52,883 nt of DNA, from contig CAZWCE010000024.1 in NCBI GenBank assembly GCA_964632505.1, positions 1 through 52,883 on the forward strand, given 5' to 3'. Source of the DNA: CAZWCE01 sp964632505. GTDB taxonomy: Bacteria; Planctomycetota; Planctomycetia; Pirellulales; Thermoguttaceae. This document shows, piece by piece, positions 43,919 to 52,732 of this stretch. The translations under genes were made by a program, and so were the position numbers. Each line of letters opens with the position of its first letter. Within the stretch, counting starts at the first letter, position 1. The notes under the pieces are model-generated. The model made no database searches. It saw only the letters and a list, made by a program, of their open reading frames with translations, and was not told the origin of the DNA.

Positions 43919-45268
43919 ATGAGTCGAACATCGTTCGCAAGCAAAGGAACCTTTACCGGGGGAGTTCATCCGCCGGAGCGAAAGGCCCTCTCCGCCGATT
44001 CGGCGATCGAGACGCTGCCGACACCCGGTGAGGTAAAAATACCTTTTTTGCAGCACATCGGCGCTCCCGCGGTTCCTTCGGTCAAGCGCGGGGAAATGGT
44101 CGAGGTCGGCCAGGTCGTGGCGACGGCCGACGCCTTCATCTGCGCGACGATCCACAGCTCGGTTCATGGGAAGGTGGGGATGATCGGTCCGGTCAGCCTG
44201 CCCAACGGGCGACGGGTGGAGGCGTTGCCGGTGAAGGCCGATCCGGAGCAACCCTTGGTGAACCAAGCCCTCTACGAAGACATTCTCGGAGGCGATTGGC
44301 CGGTCGAAGGCCTGGAAAAATACAGTCCCGAACAAATTGTCGAAGCGGTCAAGGCGGCGGGGCTGGTCGGTCTGGGAGGCGCTGCGTTCCCGACGTTCGT
44401 CAAATTGCTCAAGAACGACGAAAAGCCGATCGATACCATTCTGGTCAATGGCTGCGAATGCGAACCCTACCTGACGGCCGACGATCGATTGATGATCGAA
44501 GCTCCCAAGGCGGCGGTTTGCGGCGCCTTATTGGCCGGCCGGGCAACCGGGGCCAAGGAAGTGATCATCGCGATCGAAGATAATAAGCCGGAGGCGATCA
44601 AGGCAATTCGAAAAGCGGCCTCGGGAACGGGGCTTCAGATCGCCGTTCTGGAAACGAAATATCCCCAAGGGGGCGAAAAGCAGACGGTCAAGGCATCGCT
44701 GGACCGTGAAATTCCCAGCGGGGGGCTTCCCTTGGATGTCGGGGTGGTGGTCATCAATGTCGGAACGACCGCCGCGATCGCCCGCGCGGTGACCCGCGAC
44801 AAACCGCTGACCCATCGGGTGGTGACCGTCACGGGCGAAGGAATCACGACTCCCAAGAATATCTTGGCTCCCGTCGGGGCTCCGGTCAGCGCCCTACTGG
44901 ATTTTTGCGGCGGCTTGAACGAAAAGGCGACGCGTGTCATCTCCGGGGGGCCGATGATGGGCTTCGCCATCGGCGATCTCTCGACGCCGATCACCAAGGG
45001 AACCAGCGGAATCACGGTGCTCACGGGCGAGGACACGGAGCCGGTTCCCTCGACTCAGTGCATCCGTTGCGGCAAATGCGTCGACGCCTGCCCCTTGGGC
45101 TTGCTGCCCACACGCATCGCCCTGGCCTGCCGCGCGAAGGACTGGGAGATGGCCAAGCGGCATCATGTGCTCTCTTGCTGTGAATGCGGCTCTTGTGCCT
45201 TCCAGTGCCCGGCCGGCTTGCCGATCGTCCAGTTGATCCGTACCGGAAAAATGCAAATGCCGAAATAA
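43919..45268 (+). CDS. rnfC: Rnf complex subunit RnfC
   Basis: A 449-residue soluble/peripheral subunit of the Rnf complex, which oxidises ferredoxin, reduces NAD+ and pumps Na+ or H+. The N-terminal RnfC barrel (TFTGGVHPPERK ... PFLQHIGAPAVP) and the NADH/FMN-binding domain (GLVGLGGAAFPTFVK and LVNGCECEPYLTADDR) are present. Two [4Fe-4S] motifs close it: CIRCGKCVDACPLGL and CCECGSCAFQCPAGL. ATG 43919 has a strong AGGAGG site; the frame is open 15 codons upstream without one. Length is close to the core form, lacking the long C-terminal tail of E. coli. Confidence 0.96.
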   Translation: MSRTSFASKGTFTGGVHPPERKALSADSAIETLPTPGEVKIPFLQHIGAPAVPSVKRGEMVEVGQVVATADAFICATIHSSVHGKVGMIGPVSLPNGRRVEALPVKADPEQPLVNQALYEDILGGDWPVEGLEKYSPEQIVEAVKAAGLVGLGGAAFPTFVKLLKNDEKPIDTILVNGCECEPYLTADDRLMIEAPKAAVCGALLAGRATGAKEVIIAIEDNKPEAIKAIRKAASGTGLQIAVLETKYPQGGEKQTVKASLDREIPSGGLPLDVGVVVINVGTTAAIARAVTRDKPLTHRVVTVTGEGITTPKNILAPVGAPVSALLDFCGGLNEKATRVISGGPMMGFAIGDLSTPITKGTSGITVLTGEDTEPVPSTQCIRCGKCVDACPLGLLPTRIALACRAKDWEMAKRHHVLSCCECGSCAFQCPAGLPIVQLIRTGKMQMPK

Positions 45269-45361
45269 CGCACGCGGCCGCGTGCTTCGTCTTTGTGGCG
45301 GACCGGAAGATTTCCCCCCTTTTCACCTTTTTTCGAACCACCGTTATTCATAGAGCCTCTT

Positions 45362-46411
45362 ATGACTGAACCCGAACAGGCCGAGCCGGCCCACCCCCCG
45401 ACCGTTCATGTCGCCCCCAGCCCTCATTTGAAAGATGTACGCTGGACCACCCGCTACATGATGATCGATGTACTCATCGGACTCACCCCGGCGATGCTCG
45501 CGTCGTTGTACTTCTATCGCCAATGGGCACTGCTTGAGCTGTTTCTCTGCGTCGTCACCTGTCTGGCGACCGAGGCGATCTTTGCCCGAGCACGCGGCCA
45601 CGAAATCGCCCTATGGGATCTCTCGGCGGTGGTCACCGGCGTCATCCTCGCCCTTTCGCTGCCCTGGAATACTCCCTGGTATGTGAGCATCATCGGTTCG
45701 GCCGTGGCGATCGCGGTCGGGAAGATGATCTTCGGCGGACTGGGGATGAACCTTTTCAATCCGGCCATGGTCGGACGGGCCTTCGTGATGCTCTCCTTCG
45801 CGGGAGCAGTCGCAGCGCCCGCCTACGTGGCCGATGCCGAGTCCAACCCAAGTCAAGAGGCGATCGTTTCGATCAACGAGCAATTGGCCGACCAAGAAGC
45901 GGTCGATGTCCTTTCTCGAGCGACCCCCCTGACGGCTTTCAAGGAGAACGGTGAATCGATTCCCCTGGGCAGCGTGCTGGTCTCGAGCGTCTACTCTTCG
46001 CTGGGCGAGCGGGGCATCTTTGTCCTGATCGGCGCTGTCTTTCTCTTGATCCGTGGGACGATCGCCTGGGAGATTCCCGCCGGCGCGATCGCGGCGGTCG
46101 TCGCGGTTGCGGGATGGAACCAACTCGCCTCAGGCGGAGAAGCGTTCGGCATCCTGTATCACCTTTTCGGCGGGGCTTTCCTGCTCGGAGCGTTCTTCAT
46201 CGCGACCGACCCGGTGACCAGCCCGGTGACGCGGTCCGGCCGCTGGATCTTCGGTATTCTCTTCGGGCTGTTGGTCATGCTGCTTCGAATGCTCAGCAAC
46301 TACCCCGAGGGGGTGATGTTCTCCATTCTCATGGTCAACGCACTGGTCCCGTTGATCAATCGGTGGACGATCCCGAAACCGTTCGGCGGAGCGGTCGCGG
46401 CGAAGAAGTAA
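45362..46411 (+). CDS. rnfD: Rnf complex subunit RnfD
   Basis: A 349-residue membrane subunit with about nine or ten hydrophobic helices. HVAPSPHLKDVRWTTRYMM opens the family fold. The covalent FMN site is in SRATPLTAF, with the attached residue expected at T188. FATDPVTSPVTRSGRW matches the conserved late loop. The frame is open upstream to 45293, but those residues are not family-like. The ribosome site is weak, so translation may couple to rnfC, 93 bp upstream. Confidence 0.95.
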   Translation: MTEPEQAEPAHPPTVHVAPSPHLKDVRWTTRYMMIDVLIGLTPAMLASLYFYRQWALLELFLCVVTCLATEAIFARARGHEIALWDLSAVVTGVILALSLPWNTPWYVSIIGSAVAIAVGKMIFGGLGMNLFNPAMVGRAFVMLSFAGAVAAPAYVADAESNPSQEAIVSINEQLADQEAVDVLSRATPLTAFKENGESIPLGSVLVSSVYSSLGERGIFVLIGAVFLLIRGTIAWEIPAGAIAAVVAVAGWNQLASGGEAFGILYHLFGGAFLLGAFFIATDPVTSPVTRSGRWIFGILFGLLVMLLRMLSNYPEGVMFSILMVNALVPLINRWTIPKPFGGAVAAKK

Positions 46412-46478
46412 CCCACGCATTTCTTCAAAGTGCTGTACATTTGGTGATGCGATAAAGAGAGAAAAAAGGATTCTGGCG

Positions 46479-47150
46479 ATGAAATATTTGAAGGACGGCT
46501 GGCTGATTCTGGTGCTGGCCTTGGCATTCGGATCGGGCCTGACGGCCGTACAGTCGACGCTCGGACCGATCATTGCCAAGAATCAAAAGGACAAGACCTA
46601 TCGTCTCATTCCGAAGTTGATGCTCGGCGAAGAAGCGACCGAGGGAACGACCATCGTTTCCGAGGGAGCGACCGTCGAAGTGCTTCAGGGCGATCAGGTG
46701 TCCGAGACGCTGCGCGTGGAGGAAACGAGCGAAGAAAGCCCCGTCACCGCCTATCGCGTGTTCGATGGCGAGAACCTGCTCGGCTACGTCGTCCAAGGCT
46801 CCGGCGGCGGCTATGCGGATCGGATCGTGGCCTTGATCGGATTGTCGGACGATTTGACGACGATCACCGGCGTCTCGGTGATCCAGCAGATGGAGACGCC
46901 CGGGTTGGGCGACAAGATCACCGGCCCTTGGGCGAAACAGTTCGCCGGAAAATCGGTCGAGCCGGAATTGGAGGTCGTCAAGAACGACACGGCCACACCG
47001 GACAATCAGCGCATCGACGCGATTTCCGGCGCCACGATCAGCTCGCGTGCGGTGACGACGATCGTCAATGAGACCGTTTCCCAATTCACTGACGAACTTT
47101 CCTCATTGAACTGGACCGCCGCAGAAGATTCGGACGCGAGCGAAGATTAG
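46479..47150 (+). CDS. rnfG: Rnf complex subunit RnfG
   Basis: A 223-residue subunit with one N-terminal transmembrane helix (WLILVLALAFGSGLTAVQS) and an FMN-binding periplasmic domain. The flavin-attachment motif is SGATISSRAV, with T186 as the expected FMN threonine. GYVVQGSGGGYADRI and ETPGLGDKI are further family motifs. AAAAGGA precedes the ATG. The acidic tail (SDASED) is short. Confidence 0.95.
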   Translation: MKYLKDGWLILVLALAFGSGLTAVQSTLGPIIAKNQKDKTYRLIPKLMLGEEATEGTTIVSEGATVEVLQGDQVSETLRVEETSEESPVTAYRVFDGENLLGYVVQGSGGGYADRIVALIGLSDDLTTITGVSVIQQMETPGLGDKITGPWAKQFAGKSVEPELEVVKNDTATPDNQRIDAISGATISSRAVTTIVNETVSQFTDELSSLNWTAAEDSDASED

Positions 47151-47198
47151 ACCCCCATTTTTTTTCGGCAATGAATCCACCAGGAGAGAGAAGAGATC

Positions 47199-47840
47199 AT
47201 GGCCACGCTTGATACCGGCCCCACCGCCAGCGAGCGGTTCATCAGCGGCATTCTTCCGGAAAACCCTGTGTATCGGCAACTGCTCGGGCTGTGTCCCGTC
47301 CTGGCCGTCACCGCTACGATCGGTACGGCCGTCACGATGGCCGGCTCGGTCGCGTTCGTGTTGATCTGCGCGAACGTGTTGGTCAGCCTGATCCGAGGGC
47401 TATTGAAACCGCACCTTCGGATCCTCGTGTTTACGCTCACCATCGCGACGTTCGTGACGATCGCCGACCGGTTTCTGGCCGCCTTTCTGCCCGACATGTC
47501 GGAACAGCTTGGCCCCTACATCCCGCTGATCATCGTCAACTGCTTGATCATTTGCCGCTGCGAGGTGTGCGCCTCGAAGCAGAGTTTGCCCATCGCCGTC
47601 ATGGACGCGGTGGGGCAAAGCCTTGGCTTTGCGCTGGCCTTGGTGTCGATGGCGACCGTCCGCGAACTGCTGGCCGCCGGCACCTGGTTCGGCATTCCTG
47701 TTTTCTGGTTCATGCAGGGGGAAGGCGAAAAATACCGCTGGGCCCTGATGGGCCTTGCTCCGGGGGCGTTCTTCACTCTCGGCGTCCTGATGGGGTTGTT
47801 CAATTGGCTTAATGACAAGTACGTCGCCAAGGAGAAATAG
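47199..47840 (+). CDS. rnfE: Rnf complex subunit RnfE
   Basis: A 213-residue membrane subunit with six helices, homologous to NqrD. The motif NPVYRQLLGLCPVLAVT opens it, and LIIVNCLIICRCEVCASK gives the second conserved cysteine region. In Rnf, cysteines of E and A together hold an in-membrane [2Fe-2S] centre. The extra cysteines in CRCEVC, where relatives often read GRAEAFA, are unusual. AGGAGAG precedes the ATG. Confidence 0.95.
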   Translation: MATLDTGPTASERFISGILPENPVYRQLLGLCPVLAVTATIGTAVTMAGSVAFVLICANVLVSLIRGLLKPHLRILVFTLTIATFVTIADRFLAAFLPDMSEQLGPYIPLIIVNCLIICRCEVCASKQSLPIAVMDAVGQSLGFALALVSMATVRELLAAGTWFGIPVFWFMQGEGEKYRWALMGLAPGAFFTLGVLMGLFNWLNDKYVAKEK

Positions 47841-47925
47841 TCCGCCGCTCTTGTGGCGGGAAACCATCAAAATCGGCGTGACCATTTGACACCGTCGTCT
47901 ATAATTATTGTGAGGAACCCGTTCC

Positions 47926-48738
47926 ATGGATTACTTAGCCGGATTGGTCCTGATCGCCATCGGGGCGGCCGTGATCAACAATTTCGTGCTGATCAACTTC
48001 GTCGGCATTTGCCCCTTCATCGGGGTTTCCCGCCGGGTCGACATGGCCTTCGGTATGGGCTGTGCCGTGACGTTCGTCATCACCGTCGCCGGACTGCTGA
48101 GCTGGTTTTTCACCTATTATTTTCTCCAGCCGGGCGCACCCTGGTCGACGGCCGTATTTCGGGCGATCACCGGCAATGCCGAGGTCGTCAGCGACCTGAG
48201 CGTGCTGAATTACATCGTTTACATTTTCGTCATCGCATCAAGTGTCCAGTTGGTCGAGATGTACGTTCGGAAGTTTTTTCCACCGCTCTACAAGAGCTTC
48301 GGCGTGTTTTTGCCGCTGATCACCACCAATTGTGCGATCCTTTTCGCTTGTTTGAAAATCCTCTCGAACATCAACGCCGGAGTGGAGGACGATCTGCTGC
48401 AGAGCTTGACGCTGGCCGTGTTCGGCGGCGTCGGTTTTACGATCGCGATCGTCATCATGGCCGGCATGCGCGAAGAGCTCGATCTGTGCGACGTCCCGGC
48501 GCCCCTGCAGGGCGCGGGCATCACCTTCATCATCGCCGGAATTCTCGCCATGGCGTTCATGGGTTTCTCTGGCGTGAACCACGGCCTGGAACAACTCATG
48601 ATCGGCACCCCCGAATCGGAAGCGGAAACAAGCGAATCGTCGGCGAAGGTTTCCTTTAGCGAATCCTTATCGGCGAGCGAAAACACCGAACGCGAAAACA
48701 TGATCTCTCCGGGACAATGGATGTATCCGAAAAACTGA
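47926..48738 (+). CDS. rnfA: Rnf complex subunit RnfA with long C-terminal tail
   Basis: A 270-residue membrane subunit, NqrE/RnfA family. Conserved parts are INNFVLINFVGICPFIGVSR, QLVEMYVRKFFPPLY, FLPLITTNCAILFA and the end of the last helix AMAFMGFSGV. The family normally stops about there, near 190-200 residues. Here about 57 more residues follow, Ser/Glu-rich (ESEAETSESSAKVSFSES). An N-side loop after the third helix is also longer (PGAPWSTAVFRAITGN). The tail has no motif I recognise. The ribosome site is GAGGAA. Function is as in other Rnf complexes. Confidence 0.94.
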   Translation: MDYLAGLVLIAIGAAVINNFVLINFVGICPFIGVSRRVDMAFGMGCAVTFVITVAGLLSWFFTYYFLQPGAPWSTAVFRAITGNAEVVSDLSVLNYIVYIFVIASSVQLVEMYVRKFFPPLYKSFGVFLPLITTNCAILFACLKILSNINAGVEDDLLQSLTLAVFGGVGFTIAIVIMAGMREELDLCDVPAPLQGAGITFIIAGILAMAFMGFSGVNHGLEQLMIGTPESEAETSESSAKVSFSESLSASENTERENMISPGQWMYPKN

Positions 48739-48763
48739 AGGTTATACTCCCTGAGGAACAAAA

Positions 48764-49636
48764 ATGACACTCTGGTTAATTATACTTGCCGCCGTGGTCA
48801 TGCTGATCCTGGCCGTCTTCATGACCTTCATCCTCGGTTGGGCGAACCAAGCCCTGCATGTCCAAGTCGACCCCAAAATCGAGAAGGTCAATGAAGTGTT
48901 GCCGGGGGCGAACTGCGGCGGATGCGGTTATGTGGGGTGCGGCGAATACGCCGAAGCGGTGGTCAACGAGGGGATTCCGCCGAATCTCTGCCCCGTCGGG
49001 GGAGAAGATGTCGCGGCTCAGGTGGCGGAAATCGTCGGCATCGAATTGGACGACAGCGTCCCGATGCGGCCCGTGGTTCATTGCATGGCTCGATGCGATC
49101 AGAAGCTCGGAACCCATGAATACCGGGGCGAGCCGACTTGTGCGAGTGCGAATCTGGTGGCCGGCGTCCAGGGATGTGCCTACGGTTGTTTGAGTTTGGG
49201 CGATTGCATCGAGGCGTGCCAATTCGACGCCATGCATATGGTCGACGGCAAGGTGGAAATCGACTACGAAAAGTGCGTCGGCTGCGGCGCCTGCGAGAAA
49301 GCCTGCCCCAGAAATATTATTTCCATGATCCCGTTCAAGACCGAAAGCATGTTCGTCATCGCCTGCCGAAACGAAGAAAAAGGTAAGGAAGTCAAGGCGG
49401 TTTGTGATCAAGGATGCCGAGGATGCACGATCTGCCAAAAACTGTCCGACGGACTGGTGAAAATGGATGGCAATATCGCCAAGATCGATTACCAGGAATA
49501 TGATCCGGATACCGTCAAGGAAGCGATCGAGACGGTCACCCAGAAATGCCCCTCCAAGACGATCTTCCAGCAGGTGGGGACGAAAAAGCCGAAACCGGAA
49601 TCCTCCCTCTCCAAACAGGAGGTTTCGGGATCATAA
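48764..49636 (+). CDS. rnfB: Rnf complex subunit RnfB (iron-sulfur)
   Basis: A 290-residue electron-entry subunit. It has one N-terminal helix (LWLIILAAVVMLILAVFMTF), then the four-Cys motif ANCGGCGYVGCGEYA ... LCPVGG for a [4Fe-4S] cluster. Two ferredoxin-type motifs follow, CAYGCLSLGDCIEACQFDA and CVGCGACEKACPRNI, and a further set at CDQGCRGCTICQK. This is the cluster-rich form of acetogens and Bacteroidetes. It closes the order C-D-G-E-A-B. GAGGAA precedes the ATG; the stop is at 49636 with no clear terminator after it. Confidence 0.96.
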   Translation: MTLWLIILAAVVMLILAVFMTFILGWANQALHVQVDPKIEKVNEVLPGANCGGCGYVGCGEYAEAVVNEGIPPNLCPVGGEDVAAQVAEIVGIELDDSVPMRPVVHCMARCDQKLGTHEYRGEPTCASANLVAGVQGCAYGCLSLGDCIEACQFDAMHMVDGKVEIDYEKCVGCGACEKACPRNIISMIPFKTESMFVIACRNEEKGKEVKAVCDQGCRGCTICQKLSDGLVKMDGNIAKIDYQEYDPDTVKEAIETVTQKCPSKTIFQQVGTKKPKPESSLSKQEVSGS

Positions 49637-50040
49637 CACGTCGATGATGAAAAGAAGCCGGTCATCCGTCGCCACGATCCTGAATGGAATGCCCGTGCTG
49701 CAATCCACCTCCGGGGAACCGTTTCAGGCCCGGAAACATGTCTCGACCGAAGGCGTTTCCATTCGAGTTCGCTTCTCCTTGCGCTTCGATTCCATGACGA
49801 ACTGAGTTCAACCATCGGAAGGCGGATCCCTTCGGGCGAACCCGAATTAGTCTCTTTCTGAGTTCTGAGCTCCGGTCGGGGGAGCCCGATCGAATACCCA
49901 ACCGTCTGAAGCTGCTCGGCAACAGGATTTTTTTCCATTTCATCTTTTTCTTCGTCGCGGGCATCCATCGGATTTGGGCTCATTTCGACGAAGGACCGGG
50001 AATTCGGAGCCGTTCGCCGGGGGAATGCCCGTCGGCATCG
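49637..50040. other. Intergenic region, 404 bp
   Basis: It separates two convergent genes. The minus frame across 49489-49983 is a shadow and has no motif. No convincing terminator hairpin was found. Confidence 0.35.
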
Positions 50041-51303
50041 TCAGGGAGCTCCCGTCATCGACGGCGATTCCTCTTCGGAAGGTGCGTTGCGCAGTACGCG
50101 ATCGAAAAGCGAGTAGGCGAGGCGCCGCATCGGGGCCGGAAAATCATGTCCCCCGGCGGGATGGACGACCCGAAGCGCCTCGGGGCGATCAAATAGTTCG
50201 TAAACCTCGACCGCGGCGGCGGCAATCCGATCGACACTTTTTGCACGAAAATTATGGTCTTCTTTCGGAGCGATCACCAGCACCGACCGGGGAGCCAGTG
50301 CGCCGAGGATCTCGTGGAAGTCGAAGGGAATCGCCTCCAATTGTCCCCGATATTCCGCCAGTTTCGGCATGTAACGTTCCTGCGTCCATCCGCGACCGGC
50401 TTGCCAGACCTCGGGATCGCCGTCGTAATAATCGAGAAAGGAATCGAGTCCGCAACTGGAGACGACCGCCACCAGACGTCGATCGAAAACGGCGGTGAAG
50501 ACGGCATTATGTCCTCCCAGTGAATGCCCGATCACTCCGAAGCCATCCTTTCGCACATACGGCAACGACTCGAGAAGGTCCAGACCGCGAATGTTGTCCC
50601 AGACGGCCTTGAGCGTTCCGCTTTCCCATCCCCGTTCCTTCAAGGGAGGTCGGTAATCGGCCAGGTGCGGATAATTGGGGGCGAGCGTAACGTAGCCGCG
50701 TTCCGCCAATTCCTGAGCGTATTGACGATTCGCCAGTCCTCCCAATCCGACGACCACTCCACGTCCGATCCGGTGATCGGTCGGATGCAGGCAAAGCACC
50801 GCCGGCACGGGGGCGGCATTCTGGGTGAGCGCCTTTTTGGGAATGGTCAAATATGCCGGAACCCGCCCACCCTTCTCTGAAACGTAGGAGATCGATCGAA
50901 GCAGATAACTTCTCCGGTCGATCTCTTCTTCGATTCGAACGTCGAGCGGTTCGCATTCGGAACGATCGGGCAAGGATCCCATCACTTGCTCCATCGCACC
51001 GACGATCTCCTCTCGACGTTGACGCCATTTCGCGACCGTTCGCACCGGATGCACCTTTCCATCTTCGCCGCGATACACCAGCAGGTTCTCCCGCGGCAGC
51101 CGTTCGGGGGAAGACTCGGCGGCTTTCTTCTCCCCCTCCTGCGCGACCATCGGGAACGGATGGCAGAGAACGAGAGAAAAACAGACGATCCACAGCGGCA
51201 CCGTCTCACGAATCCTCGCTTTTGTTGCTTGTGCTTCGGCAGAGGCCGAGAACCACCGGAACCCGATCGATGATCTTCCTGGACGAGGGAAGTGATCCGT
51301 CAT
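50041..51303 (-). CDS. Secreted or membrane-anchored alpha/beta hydrolase
   Basis: A 420-residue alpha/beta-hydrolase resembling dienelactone hydrolases and acetyl-xylan-esterase-like enzymes. The nucleophile elbow is GVIGHSLGGHNA, the acid lies in VIAPKEDHNF, and the histidine in HPAGGHDFP. The oxyanion area reads LCLHPTDHRIGRG. The start at 51303 has a near-perfect AAGGAG site. The hydrophobic segment (LWIVCFSLVLCHPFPMVA) begins only near residue 37, so the N-terminus is an unusually long pre-signal, or the protein is anchored. Ester cleavage on a carbohydrate is inferred. Confidence 0.85.
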   Translation of the reverse strand: MTDHFPRPGRSSIGFRWFSASAEAQATKARIRETVPLWIVCFSLVLCHPFPMVAQEGEKKAAESSPERLPRENLLVYRGEDGKVHPVRTVAKWRQRREEIVGAMEQVMGSLPDRSECEPLDVRIEEEIDRRSYLLRSISYVSEKGGRVPAYLTIPKKALTQNAAPVPAVLCLHPTDHRIGRGVVVGLGGLANRQYAQELAERGYVTLAPNYPHLADYRPPLKERGWESGTLKAVWDNIRGLDLLESLPYVRKDGFGVIGHSLGGHNAVFTAVFDRRLVAVVSSCGLDSFLDYYDGDPEVWQAGRGWTQERYMPKLAEYRGQLEAIPFDFHEILGALAPRSVLVIAPKEDHNFRAKSVDRIAAAAVEVYELFDRPEALRVVHPAGGHDFPAPMRRLAYSLFDRVLRNAPSEEESPSMTGAP

Positions 51304-51535
51304 GATATCTCCTTCTTTTCGGCAGAGGATGCGGTCTTCTATTTCTTTCCGTCGAAAAAGGCATGATCGTACGACTTTGCCGTTCCGACAGGGCAATCCA
51401 CGCAATCCAAGAGTTTCCATTGAATACCATTCCGGAAGAAAGTACAATAGCTGCATCGGAATCCATTGCATATTTCCCATTCCAAGATAGACCGCCATCT
51501 CTTGAGCCGTTGCGTCTTACATTCTATTAAGCCTC

Positions 51536-51629
51536 GCATAAATAGTGAACCTAGGGCGAACATCGGAAGCCCGGACCTGCGGCGATCAATGCATGAACCA
51601 AGGGGTCACTGCTGATGCGAACATAAATA
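51536..51629 (+). repeat. 94-bp palindromic-arm repeat, copy next to the isomerase gene
   Basis: The first 47 bases are identical to 52733-52779, and about 83 of 94 positions match overall by hand count. Arms GCATAAATAGTGAACCT (51536-51552) and the region ending GATGC (to 51618) are imperfectly complementary. Internally it repeats GAACCTAGGG and GAACCAAGGG about 50 bp apart. It ends 21 bp before the next ATG. Confidence 0.85.
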
Positions 51630-51650
51630 ATGAATTGATTGGAGAACCTC

Positions 51651-52607
51651 ATGAGCGATCGAACCCCTCACATGGAACGGCGAGATTTTCTGCGGCGTTC
51701 GGCCGGCGCCGGCATCGCGTTCTGCGCCGCGTCCCTTGCTACCTCCTCCCTCACCCGTGCGGAAGAAAAGGAAAGCCCCCATTTTCCCATCGGTTGCTAT
51801 ACGCGCCCCTGGCAGAAGTTCGAGTACCGAGTCGCGCTGGATGAAATCGCCGAGGCGGGCTATCGTTACGTGGGCCTGATGACGCAGACGCGAGGGGATG
51901 ACCGTTTGATCATCTCCGTCGATACACCGATCGAAGAGGCCCAGCGTGTGGGAGAAGAAGTCCGCCGGAGGGGACTCACCGTCAAATCGGTCTGGGGAGG
52001 CGGTTTCGGGAGCCACCGTTCCAAGGAAACGGGAATCGCCGGATTGCGTCACCTGGTCGATTGCTGCGAGGCGGTCGGCTCCGATTCCCTATTGCTCGGC
52101 GGCGTGGGATCACAAGAGCAGTATAAGCCTTATTACGATTGCGTCTCCGCGGTATGCGATTACGCCATGGAGCGGGGGGTCGCCTTCGCCTTGAAACCGC
52201 ACGGGGGCACCAATTCCACCGGACCGGAATGCCGCGATGCCATCGAATATGTCGGGCACAAGAACATGGTGCTCTGGTACGACCCTGGCAATATCTACCA
52301 CTACTCCTTTGGTGAAATCGACCCGGTCGAAGATGTGGTTTCCGTGGCCCCGCTGGTTCGCGGCATGTGCGTGAAAGATTTCGAAATGACCGGCGAGGGA
52401 GATGAGCGAAAACGCAATGTCGCCTTGACGCCGGGAGAGGGACGTGTTGATTTTCAGGAACTCTTCGAGCGGCTATTCAAGGGAGAATTCGATTCCGGAC
52501 CGTTGATCGTCGAATGCCTCACCCCCGGCGACTTGCCCTTCCTGCGGAAAGAAGCCGCCAGGACGCGAAAGTTCTTGGAATCGATGGTGGCGTCTTCCGC
52601 GAAATAA
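51651..52607 (+). CDS. Tat-exported sugar phosphate isomerase/epimerase-like protein
   Basis: A 318-residue xylose-isomerase-like TIM barrel. The leader MERRDFLRRSAGAGIAFCAASL is a twin-arginine signal. The barrel shows IGCYTRPWQK, VGLMTQTRG, LLLGGVG, FALKPHGGTN, MVLWYDPGNIYH and CVKDFEMTG, where D and H residues are the likely metal ligands. ATG 51651 is preferred over the in-frame TTG 51639 because GGAG lies seven bases upstream. The gene is framed by copies of the 94-bp repeat on both sides (51536-51629 and 52629-52826). Confidence 0.88.
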   Translation: MSDRTPHMERRDFLRRSAGAGIAFCAASLATSSLTRAEEKESPHFPIGCYTRPWQKFEYRVALDEIAEAGYRYVGLMTQTRGDDRLIISVDTPIEEAQRVGEEVRRRGLTVKSVWGGGFGSHRSKETGIAGLRHLVDCCEAVGSDSLLLGGVGSQEQYKPYYDCVSAVCDYAMERGVAFALKPHGGTNSTGPECRDAIEYVGHKNMVLWYDPGNIYHYSFGEIDPVEDVVSVAPLVRGMCVKDFEMTGEGDERKRNVALTPGEGRVDFQELFERLFKGEFDSGPLIVECLTPGDLPFLRKEAARTRKFLESMVASSAK

Positions 52608-52628
52608 ACATCCTTCTCAAGAGAAATC

Positions 52629-52717
52629 GCATCCAGACGGAACCAAGGGCGAACGATGCGGCATTCGGCCCATCAATGAAAAAAACGTGGAACCAAGGGC
52701 TTTTGCGATCATAAATA
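52629..52717 (+). repeat. Diverged copy of the 94-bp repeat
   Basis: An 89-base stretch with the same order of blocks: a GCAT start, GAACCAAGGGCGAAC, CATCAATG, a second GAACCAAGGG and the end TTGCGATCATAAATA. It is separated from the next copy by 15 bp. Confidence 0.6.
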
Positions 52718-52732
52718 TCATTATTGGGAGCA

